Shown here one piece after another: positions 17,416-26,412 of a stretch of 64,000 nt of DNA (its first letter is position 1; every line of letters begins with the position of its first letter). Under the pieces are notes generated by a model. That model did not search any database, was not told the DNA's origin, and saw nothing but the letters and a program-made list of their open reading frames with translations. The stretch is from Oscillospiraceae bacterium NTUH-002-81. GTDB lineage: Bacteria > Bacillota > Clostridia > Lachnospirales > Lachnospiraceae. The stretch is from contig CP136052.1 of NCBI GenBank assembly GCA_032620915.1, positions 899,001-963,000 of the forward strand, in the 5' to 3' direction. The position numbers and the translations under genes were made by a program.

Positions 17416-18328
17416 ATGAGACAGTCAGGAAAAACGATAGGAAAAGCGGCGGCTGTGCTGACAGCCGTCGTTTTGTCGCTGTATGGATGTAAAAGTGCAG
17501 ACAGGGAAAAAGCAGAAGCCGATACTGTGAAGACGGAAGAATCGACATCAGCTAGTGATTCTGAGAGTACAGATTTTCAGAAAATGAACCGCGATTCATT
17601 GTCGAGTGGTAGCGACGAAAAAGGGAACGCTGTCTGATTCAGATACCAATGGCAGCCAGCAGACCGATAAAACGAAGAATTTCGCGGCAGGCGCTGCGGA
17701 TGCCCTCGGGAAAGTACAGGAACCGTTGACCGTAAAGGAGGAGGACGATATGGCGCCTGTATTTACCAGTGAGGAGATCCCCGACGAAGTCTTTGCCCGG
17801 ATGGCCGGAAAATCTTACAAAGAAGACTGCACCGTTCCCCGGGAGGATCTGCGCTATCTGCGGATCAGCTGCGTGGGCGCGGACGGCAGCGCCTATATAG
17901 GACAGATGGTGGCAGCAGCCGATCTGGCAGAAGATCTGCTGGACATTTTCCGGCAGCTCTATGAGGCCGGATACCCCATCGAGCGGATGCAGCTCATCGA
18001 CGACTACGACGCCAGCGATCAGGCGTCCATGGAAGCCAACAACACCACCTGCTTCAATTTCCGCCAGATCGCGGGAAGCACCAAGCTGTCCAACCACAGT
18101 CTGGGCCGGGCAGTGGACATCAATCCGCTGTACAATCCCTATGTGAAAAAGACGGCAAACGGCATCATTTACGACCCGCCGGTGGCAGAAGCCTATGCCG
18201 ACCGTGACAAAGATTTTCCGTACAAGATCGACCATGACGACCTGTGCTATCAGCTGTTTACCGCCCACGGATTCACCTGGGGCGGCGACTGGAACAGCGT
18301 CAAAGACTATCAGCATTTTGAAAAATAA
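17416..18328 (+). CDS. Lipoprotein with M15-family peptidase domain (D-Ala-D-Ala carboxypeptidase/endopeptidase type), frame broken near 17618
   Basis: Extracytoplasmic peptidoglycan peptidase. The signal MRQSGKTIGKAAAVLTAVVLSLYGC ends in a lipobox; a Ser/Thr/Glu-rich linker follows. The zinc/catalytic motif is LSNHSLGRAVDINPLYNPY and the closing GFTWGGDW matches M15C enzymes. The two halves are in different frames; deleting one A of 17618-17622 (or one G beside it) gives DEKGTLSDSD and a 303-aa protein. Ends with HFEK 17 bp before the ACT gene. No clear Shine-Dalgarno precedes ATG 17416. Confidence 0.85.
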
Positions 18329-18345
18329 GAAAGAAGGAACCAAAA

Positions 18346-18753
18346 ATGTTAAAACAGATTTCTGTATTTGTAGAAAACGTGGCAGGCAGCCTGATGAAGG
18401 TGACAAAAGAACTGGTGGCAGAAGGGATCAATCTCCGGGCCATTTCTTCCTTTGATACGCCGGAGTTCGGTATCCTGCGTCTCATCGTAGACCGGCCGGA
18501 GGAGACCGCGCAGCTGTTGAAGGACAAAGGCTTTTTCGTCCAGACGAAGGACGTCATCGCCGTGGAGATCGAAGACCGGAGCGGCAGACTGAACCAGATG
18601 CTGGAGGTGCTGGCCGAGGGCAACATCAGCATCAACTACATCTATTCCTTTGTAATCCGGGAAGATCAGGCGCCGGTGATGGTATTCCAGACCGAGTACC
18701 TGGAGGAAGCCGTGCAGATCCTGAAAAATCACGGCATCAACGTTATTGATTAG
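18346..18753 (+). CDS. Tandem ACT-domain protein (135 aa)
   Basis: Two ACT domains, residues 1-65 (KQISVFVENVAGSLMKVTKEL) and 70-135 (IAVEIEDRSGRLNQMLEVLAEG), and nothing else. Such stand-alone double-ACT proteins bind small ligands, often amino acids, and act as sensors. Family use in Clostridia is not well defined. RBS aaggaac before ATG 18346; likely co-transcribed with the M15 gene and ended by a strong terminator. Confidence 0.9.
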   Translation: MLKQISVFVENVAGSLMKVTKELVAEGINLRAISSFDTPEFGILRLIVDRPEETAQLLKDKGFFVQTKDVIAVEIEDRSGRLNQMLEVLAEGNISINYIYSFVIREDQAPVMVFQTEYLEEAVQILKNHGINVID

Positions 18754-18768
18754 AGAACGGAAACCATA

Positions 18769-18811
18769 AAAATCCCGCATCGACTCTTTGGAAGAGCCCA
18801 TGCGGGATTTT
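18769..18811 (+). terminator. Intrinsic terminator after the ACT gene
   Basis: Perfect stem aaaatcccgcat/atgcgggatttt. Confidence 0.88.
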
Positions 18812-18932
18812 GTGCAGTTTGAATATTTGTAACAGATCCGCGAAAGCGTTGCCGCCTCCGACCGGGAACTGTTGGCTTTATTTTATAAAACACAAAACGA
18901 ATAAAGGTACAAATACGGACTGCCGTGCGAGA

Positions 18933-19130
18933 TTAGCACTTTGTTACATTAACTGCCTGAGGTCCTTTAGCGCCGTTGGTTACATCAAACTCCACAGCCT
19001 GACCCTCGTCCAGAGTCTTGAAGCCTTCCATGTTCAGACCGGTGTAGTGAACGAATACATCGTTTCCTTCCTCATCACAGATGAAGCCGTAACCCTTCTG
19101 GTTGTTGAACCACTTAACTGTACCTTTCAT
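18933..19130 (-). CDS. Cold-shock protein (CspA family, 65 aa)
   Basis: Nucleic-acid-binding beta-barrel with RNP1 KGYGFI and RNP2 DVFVHY; begins [16 protein letters not shown]. Start chosen at 19130 (cat at 19128-19130 on the plus strand) because GGAGG lies 10 nt upstream; the frame extends further upstream without homology. Full family length, ends NVTKC. Confidence 0.96.
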   Translation of the reverse strand: MKGTVKWFNNQKGYGFICDEEGNDVFVHYTGLNMEGFKTLDEGQAVEFDVTNGAKGPQAVNVTKC

Positions 19131-19152
19131 TATGCGAATACCTCCACAAATA

Positions 19153-19180
19153 AATATAATAGTTGCGTCCGAAGACACAA
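19153..19180 (-). promoter_or_regulatory. Probable promoter of the cold-shock gene
   Basis: On the minus strand TTGTGT (19175-19180) and TATATT (19153-19158), spacer 16 bp. Confidence 0.5.
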
Positions 19181-19227
19181 TTTGAGAATATCACATCAGG
19201 GAATAAATGTCAATTCAGAGGTGTGAG

Positions 19228-19292
19228 CAAAAATGAGCTGCGAAGCAGCGGAGAGCATCGAAGATGCGGTTTTGCGAATGGCGCGGGTGAAC
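19228..19292 (+). repeat. Family C stem-loop repeat
   Basis: Two short hairpins, gctgc-gaa-gcagc and gcatc-gaa-gatgc, joined by ggaga and followed by ggttttgcgaatgg. Closely similar to the inverse copy at 29150-29213. Confidence 0.7.
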
Positions 19293-19312
19293 AGACAGAC
19301 GTGATTTCATTC

Positions 19313-19341
19313 TTGACTTTCCTTTTCAGGAAAAATATACT
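19313..19341 (+). promoter_or_regulatory. Promoter of the 2-hydroxyacid dehydrogenase gene
   Basis: TTGACT (19313-19318), 17-bp spacer, TATACT (19336-19341). Confidence 0.75.
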
Positions 19342-19371
19342 GAATTTATCAACATTTGAGAGGAAATGACC

Positions 19372-20358
19372 ATGATCAAGATTGCGATGTTTAATGCAGC
19401 CAGATCGGAGGACGAGTATCTGGATATCTGCGAGAAAAAATATCCGGAGATTTCTTTTGTCCGGATTTATGAGAAGGTGCGGGTGGACAATGCGGCTCTG
19501 GCGAAGGAATGCTACGCGGTGGTGGTCAGCTCTGCCATGCCGCCGGTGAAGGAAATGCTGGAGATCTGGAGAGATTGCGGTGTCAAATATGTGGCGACCC
19601 GCTCCATCGGCTACGAATATATGGATGTGCCGCTGATCGAGAGCATGGGTATGCATGCGGCTCACACCACCTATTCCCCTGCCAGCGTGGCGGATTTTGC
19701 CATCATGCTCATGCTGATGGTGACGCGCAATATGAAAATTGTGGAGCGAAGATATGAGGCCCATGATTTCCGGGAGGCGAAGCTGCCGGGCAAGGAGCTG
19801 TGGAATATGACCGTGGGTGTTGTCGGCACCGGCGCCATCGGGGAGATGACGGCGAAGCACCTGCACGGCTTTGGCTGCCGGATGCTGGCGTACAGCCGGA
19901 CGAAGCGGGAGAGCCTGGACGGGATCGTGACGTATACCGATCTGGATACGCTGCTGGCAGAGAGCGATGTGGTGACGCTGCACATGGCCTCCACACCGGA
20001 GACGTTCCATCTGCTGAACGCGGAGCGCCTGGCCAAAATGAAAAAAGGCGCCTATCTGGTCAACACGGCCCGGGGCAATCTCATTGACACGAAAGCGCTT
20101 ATCGAGGCGCTGGAGTCCGGACACCTGGCCGGGGCAGCGCTGGATGTGATGGAAAATGAGACGGGCATTTATTACACGAATCACATGTATGAGCCCATCA
20201 GCAATCATGAGCTGGCGATCCTGGATTACATGCCCAATGTCATCGTGACCCAGCACATGGCCTACTATACGAGAGAGGCCGGGCTGGATACGATGGAAAA
20301 TCTGGTCAAAGGGTGTCTCCACGACTATCATGGAGAAGAAAATCCCTGGAGAATCTGA
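19372..20358 (+). CDS. D-2-hydroxyacid dehydrogenase, D-lactate dehydrogenase-like
   Basis: NAD-dependent reduction of 2-oxoacids, most likely pyruvate to D-lactate. Family signs: ATRSIGYEYMDV, the nucleotide-binding GVVGTGAIGEMTAKHLHGFGC, VNTARGNLID with the catalytic Arg, and a final NVIVTQHMAYYT carrying the catalytic His. The substrate-side segment is LdhA/VanH-like. Two in-frame ATGs exist at 19366 and 19372; the second is chosen as gagagg is 8 nt upstream of it. 328 aa. It converges on the next gene with only 5 bp between stops. Confidence 0.88.
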   Translation: MIKIAMFNAARSEDEYLDICEKKYPEISFVRIYEKVRVDNAALAKECYAVVVSSAMPPVKEMLEIWRDCGVKYVATRSIGYEYMDVPLIESMGMHAAHTTYSPASVADFAIMLMLMVTRNMKIVERRYEAHDFREAKLPGKELWNMTVGVVGTGAIGEMTAKHLHGFGCRMLAYSRTKRESLDGIVTYTDLDTLLAESDVVTLHMASTPETFHLLNAERLAKMKKGAYLVNTARGNLIDTKALIEALESGHLAGAALDVMENETGIYYTNHMYEPISNHELAILDYMPNVIVTQHMAYYTREAGLDTMENLVKGCLHDYHGEENPWRI

Positions 20359-20363
20359 GAAAT

Positions 20364-21188
20364 TCAGAAGCCCCGCAGCATCCGCTCGATGTTGCTGCCG
20401 GGGAGCACGTTGCACACGGAGAAGCATTCCCGGTTCCATTTCCGGGAACGGAGCATAAAGGCATCATCCTTCAGAAAATACTGGAAGCCGATGGTGCCTT
20501 CTTCTGTCTGATCCCAGCACACATCCACATGGAACCAGCGGACGCCGGCACTCGTCTCGATGCCCACCAGATTCCAGTAATGGCGGGTGGACTTGGTGCG
20601 CACGTCATAATAGTATCGGTCACTGGCCGGAGTACCCTTTTCCCGCAGCACCGGGCCGGAGATGATCTGACAGGGGACACCTGCCATATCCAGCAGAAGC
20701 TTTAATGTCTGGGAAAAGCCCTGGCAGCTGGCTGCGCCGCCGATGAGGGCGCCATAGGCGTTGTTGCAGTTGGGATGGGCTGCAGTGTCATTTTCATAAT
20801 GAACGGAAGCAGCCAGAAACGCGCACGCCCGGTAGAGCCGCACATAGTCCGGCATGGAGGCATGGAACAGCTGTCTTGCCAGAAAGGCGGCGGACTGCTC
20901 TGCTGTCTGGGCGCGGCCCGCGATCTCGGCAGCGTCCGTGGACGTGTAGTCCACAAGGAACGTCCAGTTCCAGTCTCCGTTTTCCTGGGTCGTGGTGGGG
21001 GTACACGTTTTTATATAGTAAGGAACCGTCGGATCAAGGCCCGCCAGCAGGCCGAACAGCTGGGCTTCTGCCAGGCCGGTCCGGTTGCTGTGGGGAAAAG
21101 ACACGCGGTTTTTGAAATCATGTATATCTGTAAGCATCGCAAGCGCAGATTTTGTGATCAGAATTTGTTTTTGAAGATCAGCACTCAC
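20364..21188 (-). CDS. Transglutaminase-like domain protein (274 aa)
   Basis: Cytoplasmic by appearance: no signal peptide. The transglutaminase-like core shows Cys in GGAASCQGFSQTLKLLLDMAG, His in STRHYWNLVGI and Asp in WFHVDVCWDQ, the catalytic triad of this superfamily. Such bacterial proteins are usually peptidases or of unknown role, rarely crosslinkers. The N-terminal 110 residues are not assigned. Stands alone, facing the dehydrogenase gene. Confidence 0.8.
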   Translation of the reverse strand: MSADLQKQILITKSALAMLTDIHDFKNRVSFPHSNRTGLAEAQLFGLLAGLDPTVPYYIKTCTPTTTQENGDWNWTFLVDYTSTDAAEIAGRAQTAEQSAAFLARQLFHASMPDYVRLYRACAFLAASVHYENDTAAHPNCNNAYGALIGGAASCQGFSQTLKLLLDMAGVPCQIISGPVLREKGTPASDRYYYDVRTKSTRHYWNLVGIETSAGVRWFHVDVCWDQTEEGTIGFQYFLKDDAFMLRSRKWNRECFSVCNVLPGSNIERMLRGF

Positions 21189-21368
21189 AAAAATCCCTCT
21201 TTCTTTCGTAAATGTATAGCATAGAAATCATACACTATTTTTCGGGTAAAAATCAATAGGATGGAGGGACTTTTTTGCGCATCAAAAGGACCCGCCAGAA
21301 TTCGTGATGGAACTTGGATACAACATGGTGATACAATAAAAAGTAAGAATGGAGGATGAGGGGACATC

Positions 21369-22023
21369 ATGACAAAAATACTGATCGTAGAGGACGAAAA
21401 ACCGATTTCCAAGCTGATCGAGATGTCACTGACATCGGCCGGGTATGCGTGCACCTGCGTGTATGACGGCATGGCTGCGGCGGATCTTCTGGAGGAGCAT
21501 CGGTACGATCTGGTGCTGCTGGATATTATGCTGCCCGGGGCGTCCGGCTACGAACTGATGGATTATATCCGGCCCATGGACATTCCGGTGATTTTTCTCA
21601 CGGCGAAAACCAGTGTGGCCGACCGGGTAAAGGGGCTGCGGCTGGGGGCGGACGATTATCTGGGCAAGCCCTTTGAGATCATCGAGCTGCTGGCCCGGGT
21701 GGAAAGCGTGCTGCGCCGGTACCACAAGACCGAGGAGGTGCTGGAGGCCGGGGATCTGGTCATCGACGTGGTATCCCGGGTGGTGAAAAAGAACGGGGAG
21801 GTTGTGAACCTGACAAAGAAGGAGTTCGACCTTCTCGTCATGTTTGTCCAGAACCGCAACATCGCCCTTTTCCGGGAAAAAATATACGAGCATGTGTGGG
21901 AGAGCGAATACACCGGGGACAGCCGGACGGTGGATCTGCACGTGCAGCAGGCTGCGCCGGAAGGTGGGCTGGGAGGATAAGATCAAACCGGTATACAAGG
22001 TGGGCTATCGCCTGGAACTGTAG
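21369..22023 (+). CDS. OmpR/PhoB-family response regulator, frame broken near 21945
   Basis: Receiver domain with phospho-acceptor Asp52 in LVLLDIMLPG and conserved Lys in FLTAKTS, followed by a winged-helix DNA-binding domain (VNLTKKEFDLLVMFVQNR...VWESEYTGDSRTVDLHV). The frame ends early at 21980. Removing one base within 21944-21950 restores QRLRRKVGWEDKIKPVYKVGYRLEL and a stop at 22023, 217 aa. This indel is in cagcagg, not in a homopolymer. 15 bp before the kinase gene. Confidence 0.92.
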
Positions 22024-22038
22024 AGAGGCAGGAAACCT

Positions 22039-23472
22039 ATGAAATTTTCGTGGAAAATATTTGTCAGCACGTTTCTCATTGTGCTTCTGTCTCTGGCGGC
22101 AGGGGGATATTTTCTTGTGGTGTCCGCATTTTCCTCAGGGCTGTCCCGGGAGACGGACAGCTCCCGGGAGGAGAACAGGATGCTGCAGCTTATGCTGGCT
22201 GTAAACCTGTCCGGCACGGAGGACAACGGCATTGATCTGTCCCTGCTCATTGAGGACAGCCTGAAAAATCTGGACACCCGGATGGAAAGTGTGCTCATCC
22301 GCTACCGGGTCAGCGGTAGCGATAAGCGGACGATTTATTCCAATTCCGGCGGCCTGGGGCACCGGATCGACGCCAAACGCTCTCTCATTTCCAAGATCCA
22401 GGAGGGCGGCATCGGCCATGCGGTACGACGGATGGACAATACCTACTGTGTACAGACGGCTTCCCTGCTGCTGTTTGAGGGGGAGCCCATTTATGTGGAA
22501 ACTTTTCGGGATGTGACGGATCTGTTTGAGGAGAGGCAGACCCAGTTTGACAGCTTTCGGAAAATCATTGTGGTGGTGGGCAGCATCAGCGGCATCCTGA
22601 ACTTTTTCATGGCGCTGTGGCTCACCGATCCGGTGCTGCGCCTGTCCCGGGTGACGAGGCGGATTGCGGGCGGCGACCTGAAAAGCCGGGCCAAAATTGA
22701 CACGGAGGACGAGATCGGCCATCTGGCGGAGGATTTCAACGACATGGCCGACCGGATCGAGAAGGATATCGAGGAGCTGACCATGACGGCCAGACGGCAG
22801 GAGGATTTCATCGGCAGCTTTGCCCATGAACTGAAAACGCCGCTGACGTCCATCATCGGGTATGCGGACATGCTGCGCTCCAGCCAGCTGGACGAGGAGC
22901 ATCGTTTTCTGGCGGCCAGCTATATTTTCACGGAGGGCAAACGACTGGAGTCTCTTTCCTTAAAATTACTGGATCTCCTGGTGCTGAAAAACGGAGAGAT
23001 CACGAGAAGACCGGTGGAGGCAGGGCCGTTCCTCAAGGAACTGGAAGGGATGCTGCGGCCGGTGATGAAAGCGGAGGACATCCGTCTGAAGGTGAAATAC
23101 GAGGACGGCGTGTTTGTGGGAGACCGGGATCTGGTGAAAACGGTGCTCATCAATCTGGCGGACAATGCCCGCAAGGCCATTGACGGCGGCGGTACCATTG
23201 TGATCATCGGCAAGCCGGAGAAGGAGGGCTATGCTTTTTATGTCCGGGATACGGGCAAGGGCATTCCCCGGGAGGAGATCCGGCGCATCACCGAGGCCTT
23301 TTATATGGTAGACAAATCCCGTTCCCGGGAAAAAGGCGGCGCGGGGCTGGGGCTGTCCATCTGCCAGGAAATCGTGCTGCTGCATAAGGGAAAGATGGAA
23401 TTTTCCAGCGTGCCCGGAGAAGGAACAATGGTGCGGGTGACGATTCCCGGGGAAAAGGAGGCGACGGTATGA
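22039..23472 (+). CDS. Sensor histidine kinase
   Basis: 477 aa. Membrane segments at about 7-30 and 178-200 flank an extracellular sensor region; HAMP follows (RLSRVTRRIAGGDLKSRAKI). The dimerisation/phospho-acceptor site is FAHELKTPLTSIIGY (His263); N box LINLADNARKAI, G1 DTGKGIP, G2 GGAGLGLSICQEI. Start ATG 22039 with agaggcagga. Partner of the preceding response regulator; its stop overlaps the next start (ATGA). Confidence 0.95.
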   Translation: MKFSWKIFVSTFLIVLLSLAAGGYFLVVSAFSSGLSRETDSSREENRMLQLMLAVNLSGTEDNGIDLSLLIEDSLKNLDTRMESVLIRYRVSGSDKRTIYSNSGGLGHRIDAKRSLISKIQEGGIGHAVRRMDNTYCVQTASLLLFEGEPIYVETFRDVTDLFEERQTQFDSFRKIIVVVGSISGILNFFMALWLTDPVLRLSRVTRRIAGGDLKSRAKIDTEDEIGHLAEDFNDMADRIEKDIEELTMTARRQEDFIGSFAHELKTPLTSIIGYADMLRSSQLDEEHRFLAASYIFTEGKRLESLSLKLLDLLVLKNGEITRRPVEAGPFLKELEGMLRPVMKAEDIRLKVKYEDGVFVGDRDLVKTVLINLADNARKAIDGGGTIVIIGKPEKEGYAFYVRDTGKGIPREEIRRITEAFYMVDKSRSREKGGAGLGLSICQEIVLLHKGKMEFSSVPGEGTMVRVTIPGEKEATV

Positions 23473-24489
23473 AGATGCGCAAAATCCGGTATGTGCAGCT
23501 GGGACTGATCCTGGCGTTCACACTCATCGTGGGCACCTGCCTGCCGCCGTTTATCTCCCGGATCCAGGAACGAAGTCTGCTGGATCAGGAGGCTGTGGAG
23601 GAAGCGGAAGTGGTATCGGTGTCCCGCACGGAACGGATGGAGAAAAAGGAGCCCATGGAGAAATTTCTTTTTTCTGCTGCAGCCGGGGGTGGAATATATA
23701 GAATACGCTGCGGGGGCAGGGGCAAGCCGGAATGCGGACATGGCCCGGGATCAGCTGGAAATGGAACTGGAGCTTTTGTGGGAACAGGGGATGCTGGAGG
23801 GCTCCAGCGTGGATATGGGGGATTTTTACGGCTCGTTTAACGTGCTGTCAGAGGGCGTGTACACTGCGGCAAACACGGAAAATCCGGCCCAGTCGCTGGT
23901 GGTGTGGCAGTATATGATCATGGGAAGCTATGGGGAGCTGTATGAGGTGACCATGGACGATGCGTCCGGGAAGATCATTGGTCTCCAGATGCTGGCCGAC
24001 CAGACGGATGCCCTGCCGAACCTTCTGCTGGTGGGGTATGAAGAGTTTGCTTATCTGTGGGGCAATTATCTTGGCATGTCCCACATGGAGGTGCAGGATA
24101 TTTCCTATGCGGAAGTGAACCGGAAGCTGGTCATGAAGCAGTGGAAGGAAAACTATCACAATTTTACGGAAATGATGGAGTTGTACGGGTTCACGGAAGA
24201 TGAGTGGTACGGCTGGGGGCAGGAGATCGAGTCCCCCTATGAGGAAAACAGCTCCGGCAATGTCAGCATCGCCGACGGCAATTCGAATCTGTACGTGGAG
24301 AGTGCAGTGTCTGACACCCCCGGAGACTGGTTCGATACCGATTACAGCATTTCCGGCCGGGCGCGTGGGGTGATGGATGCGGACCAAGGCATCGTTCTGG
24401 ATGTGAAATACTACTATGGGCAGACCGGGGAGGGCGCGGTGCGGCTGACGTGGAACGCCTATACGTGCGGATTTGCGGCGACAGAGTGA
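23469..24489 (+). CDS. Membrane-anchored extracytoplasmic protein of the two-component operon, frame broken at a T6 run
   Basis: Begins MKMRKIRYVQLGLILAFTLIVGTCLPPFI, an uncleaved anchor or lipoprotein-like signal, at an ATG overlapping the kinase stop with aaggagg upstream. The frame changes at the T6 run 23668-23673; five T give KFLFLLQPGVEYIEYAAG and a 339-aa protein. The rest, with several Trp/Tyr-rich stretches and a beta-rich end GEGAVRLTWNAYTCGF, matches no family I can name. Translational coupling suggests it senses or tunes the same signal as the kinase. Confidence 0.8.
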
Positions 24490-24605
24490 GAAGGCTGATT
24501 CCCGTTTGAGGAAAGCGTGGAGAAACTTGACAGGTGCGGCGGGGCATAGTACCATTTTTATTGCAATCTGTTTGACAGAAAATATGTAAAATGGGGGAGC
24601 AGCAC

Positions 24606-26147
24606 ATGGAAAAGGTTTCGCTGATCATACCGATTTATAATGCTGAAATGTATCTGAAACGCTGTCTGGACAGTGTGGTCGCCCAGACATATCCGGCGCT
24701 GGAGATACTGCTGGTCAACGACGGCAGCAGGGATCACAGTCTGGCCATCTGCGAGGAATATGAGAAAAAAGATGACCGGATCCATATCATAGATAAAGAG
24801 AACACCGGCGTGTCCGATTCCCGGAATGTGGCCATAGCAGCCGCCACGGGAACGTACCTGCAGTTTATGGACAGTGACGACTGGCTGACGCCGGATGCCA
24901 CCGAGCGGCTGGTGACGCTGGCGGAAATGACCCGGGCCGATCTGGTCATCGGGGATTTTTATCGGGTGGACGGCGATCACTATGCGTTGAAATCGCACAT
25001 TCCGGAGACGGGCGTCATGGATCGCCGGGCATTTGCAGAACACATGATGGAGGATCCGGCGGATTTTTATTACGGCGTCATGTGGAATAAGCTGTATCGC
25101 AGGGATCTTGTGGAAAAGTACCATCTGGGCTGCACTACGGAGCTGAACTGGTGCGAGGATTTTCTTTTCAATCTGGCGTACATCCGCCGGGCGGAGCGGT
25201 TCTGCGCCCTGCAGGCTCCGGTCTATTATTATATGAAGCGAAAGGGGAGCCTGGCAGGCTCCCAGCTGTTGAAAACCAACGTCATGCAGGTGCGGCTGCT
25301 GTTGCTGGAATATTACAAAGAGCTGTACCAGAGCATCGGCCTGTACGAGGACAACAAGGCGAAAATCAATGCCTTTGTACTGATGGTGGCCAGGGACGGC
25401 TCCGTGAACCGGCTGCCGCTGGTGGGGGATGCGGAGAAGCTGGATGAGGATCTGGTGCTGGAAGAACCATCCAGGAAAAAACTGTCGAAGCTGTCTGAAA
25501 AACGGGAAAACAAAGACCCGGAAACGGAAGGCAGAGGGAAAACAAAGGATGGCAGGCATGTGAGAAAAGCAGAAGACCTGCTGGAGAAACTGTCAGAGAA
25601 ACCGAGAAAAGCCGGCGGTTCTGTGAAAGCACTGAAAGAAAAAGCGTTTGTTCATGTGGAACATACTTTCCAGCCGGTGTTTGACGACCGGTGCCGGGTG
25701 CTGATCCTGGGCACCTTCCCTTCGGTGAAATCCCGGGAAAACCAGTTTTACTACGGACATCCCCAGAACCGGTTCTGGCGGGTCATCAGTGCTCTCACCG
25801 GAGAGCTGCTGCCGGTGACCATTGATGATAAAAAGAGGATGCTTCTGTCCCATCACATCGGTATCTGGGATGTGGTACAGGAATGCGACATCCACGGCTC
25901 CAGCGACAGCAGCATCCGCAATGTGGTACCTTCGGACATCGCTTCCCTGGTGAAGGACTGTCCGGACATCCGCATTTTCGGCAACGGCGATGCGGCCTGC
26001 CGCCTGTACCGGAAATACTGTCAGGAAAGCGTCGGTAAAGATATCACAAGGCTGCCCTCCACCAGCCCGGCCAATGCCATTTTCACCGTGGATCGGCTCA
26101 TTGAAGCATGGGAGGAGGCTGTTGGGCCGCTGTTGGAGAATGCGTAA
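24606..26147 (+). CDS. Fusion: family 2 glycosyltransferase and DNA-deoxyinosine glycosylase
   Basis: Residues 1 to about 290 are a GT-A glycosyltransferase (VSLIIPIYNAEMYLKRCLDSV, LLVNDGSRDHS, the metal-binding FMDSDDW, later NWCEDFLFNLAY). Residues about 290-350 form a Lys/Glu-rich linker. Residues about 350-513 are a uracil-DNA-glycosylase superfamily domain of the hypoxanthine (deoxyinosine) type: VLILGTFPSVKSRE, FYYGHPQNRFW, GIWDVVQECDIHGSSDSSI, LPSTSPAN. The two activities, envelope sugar transfer and DNA repair, are unrelated. ATG 24606 is preferred over 24591 because gggggag lies between them. An indel joining two genes is an alternative explanation. Confidence 0.85.
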   Translation: MEKVSLIIPIYNAEMYLKRCLDSVVAQTYPALEILLVNDGSRDHSLAICEEYEKKDDRIHIIDKENTGVSDSRNVAIAAATGTYLQFMDSDDWLTPDATERLVTLAEMTRADLVIGDFYRVDGDHYALKSHIPETGVMDRRAFAEHMMEDPADFYYGVMWNKLYRRDLVEKYHLGCTTELNWCEDFLFNLAYIRRAERFCALQAPVYYYMKRKGSLAGSQLLKTNVMQVRLLLLEYYKELYQSIGLYEDNKAKINAFVLMVARDGSVNRLPLVGDAEKLDEDLVLEEPSRKKLSKLSEKRENKDPETEGRGKTKDGRHVRKAEDLLEKLSEKPRKAGGSVKALKEKAFVHVEHTFQPVFDDRCRVLILGTFPSVKSRENQFYYGHPQNRFWRVISALTGELLPVTIDDKKRMLLSHHIGIWDVVQECDIHGSSDSSIRNVVPSDIASLVKDCPDIRIFGNGDAACRLYRKYCQESVGKDITRLPSTSPANAIFTVDRLIEAWEEAVGPLLENA

Positions 26148-26166
26148 GATCAGTGGATGAAATAAG

Positions 26167-26187
26167 TGCCCCGTTATCGGGGCATTT
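26167..26187 (+). terminator. Short intrinsic terminator after the fusion gene
   Basis: Stem tgccccg/cggggca, loop ttat, short T tail. Confidence 0.6.
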
Positions 26188-26189
26188 AT

Positions 26190-26316
26190 GTTATAATGTT
26201 AAGTGCTAAAGAAAAATAAGCGACGTCGCAGACGGCATTTATTTTTCTTGCACTGACATCGAACGAACCGTCTGCGATAGCAGACACGGAAGCGCGGCTG
26301 CGCGTGGTTCGTGAGA
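26190..26316 (+). repeat. Family A palindromic repeat, copy 2
   Basis: Starts at a ttataatg edge, then aagaaaaataagcgacgtcgcagacggcatttatttttctt as the long stem, then gtctgcgatagcagac and a gcgcggctgcgc hairpin closed by cgaac/gttcg. It fills the gap before the Zn-phospholipase-like gene. Confidence 0.75.
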
Positions 26317-26412
26317 TTGGTTAATGAAAATTTAACGTTTCCCTGACAGGATCGTAACATCCGTCGATTAGACTGAACGATACGGGGAAACCAAAGATGG
26401 GAGAGTGGAATT

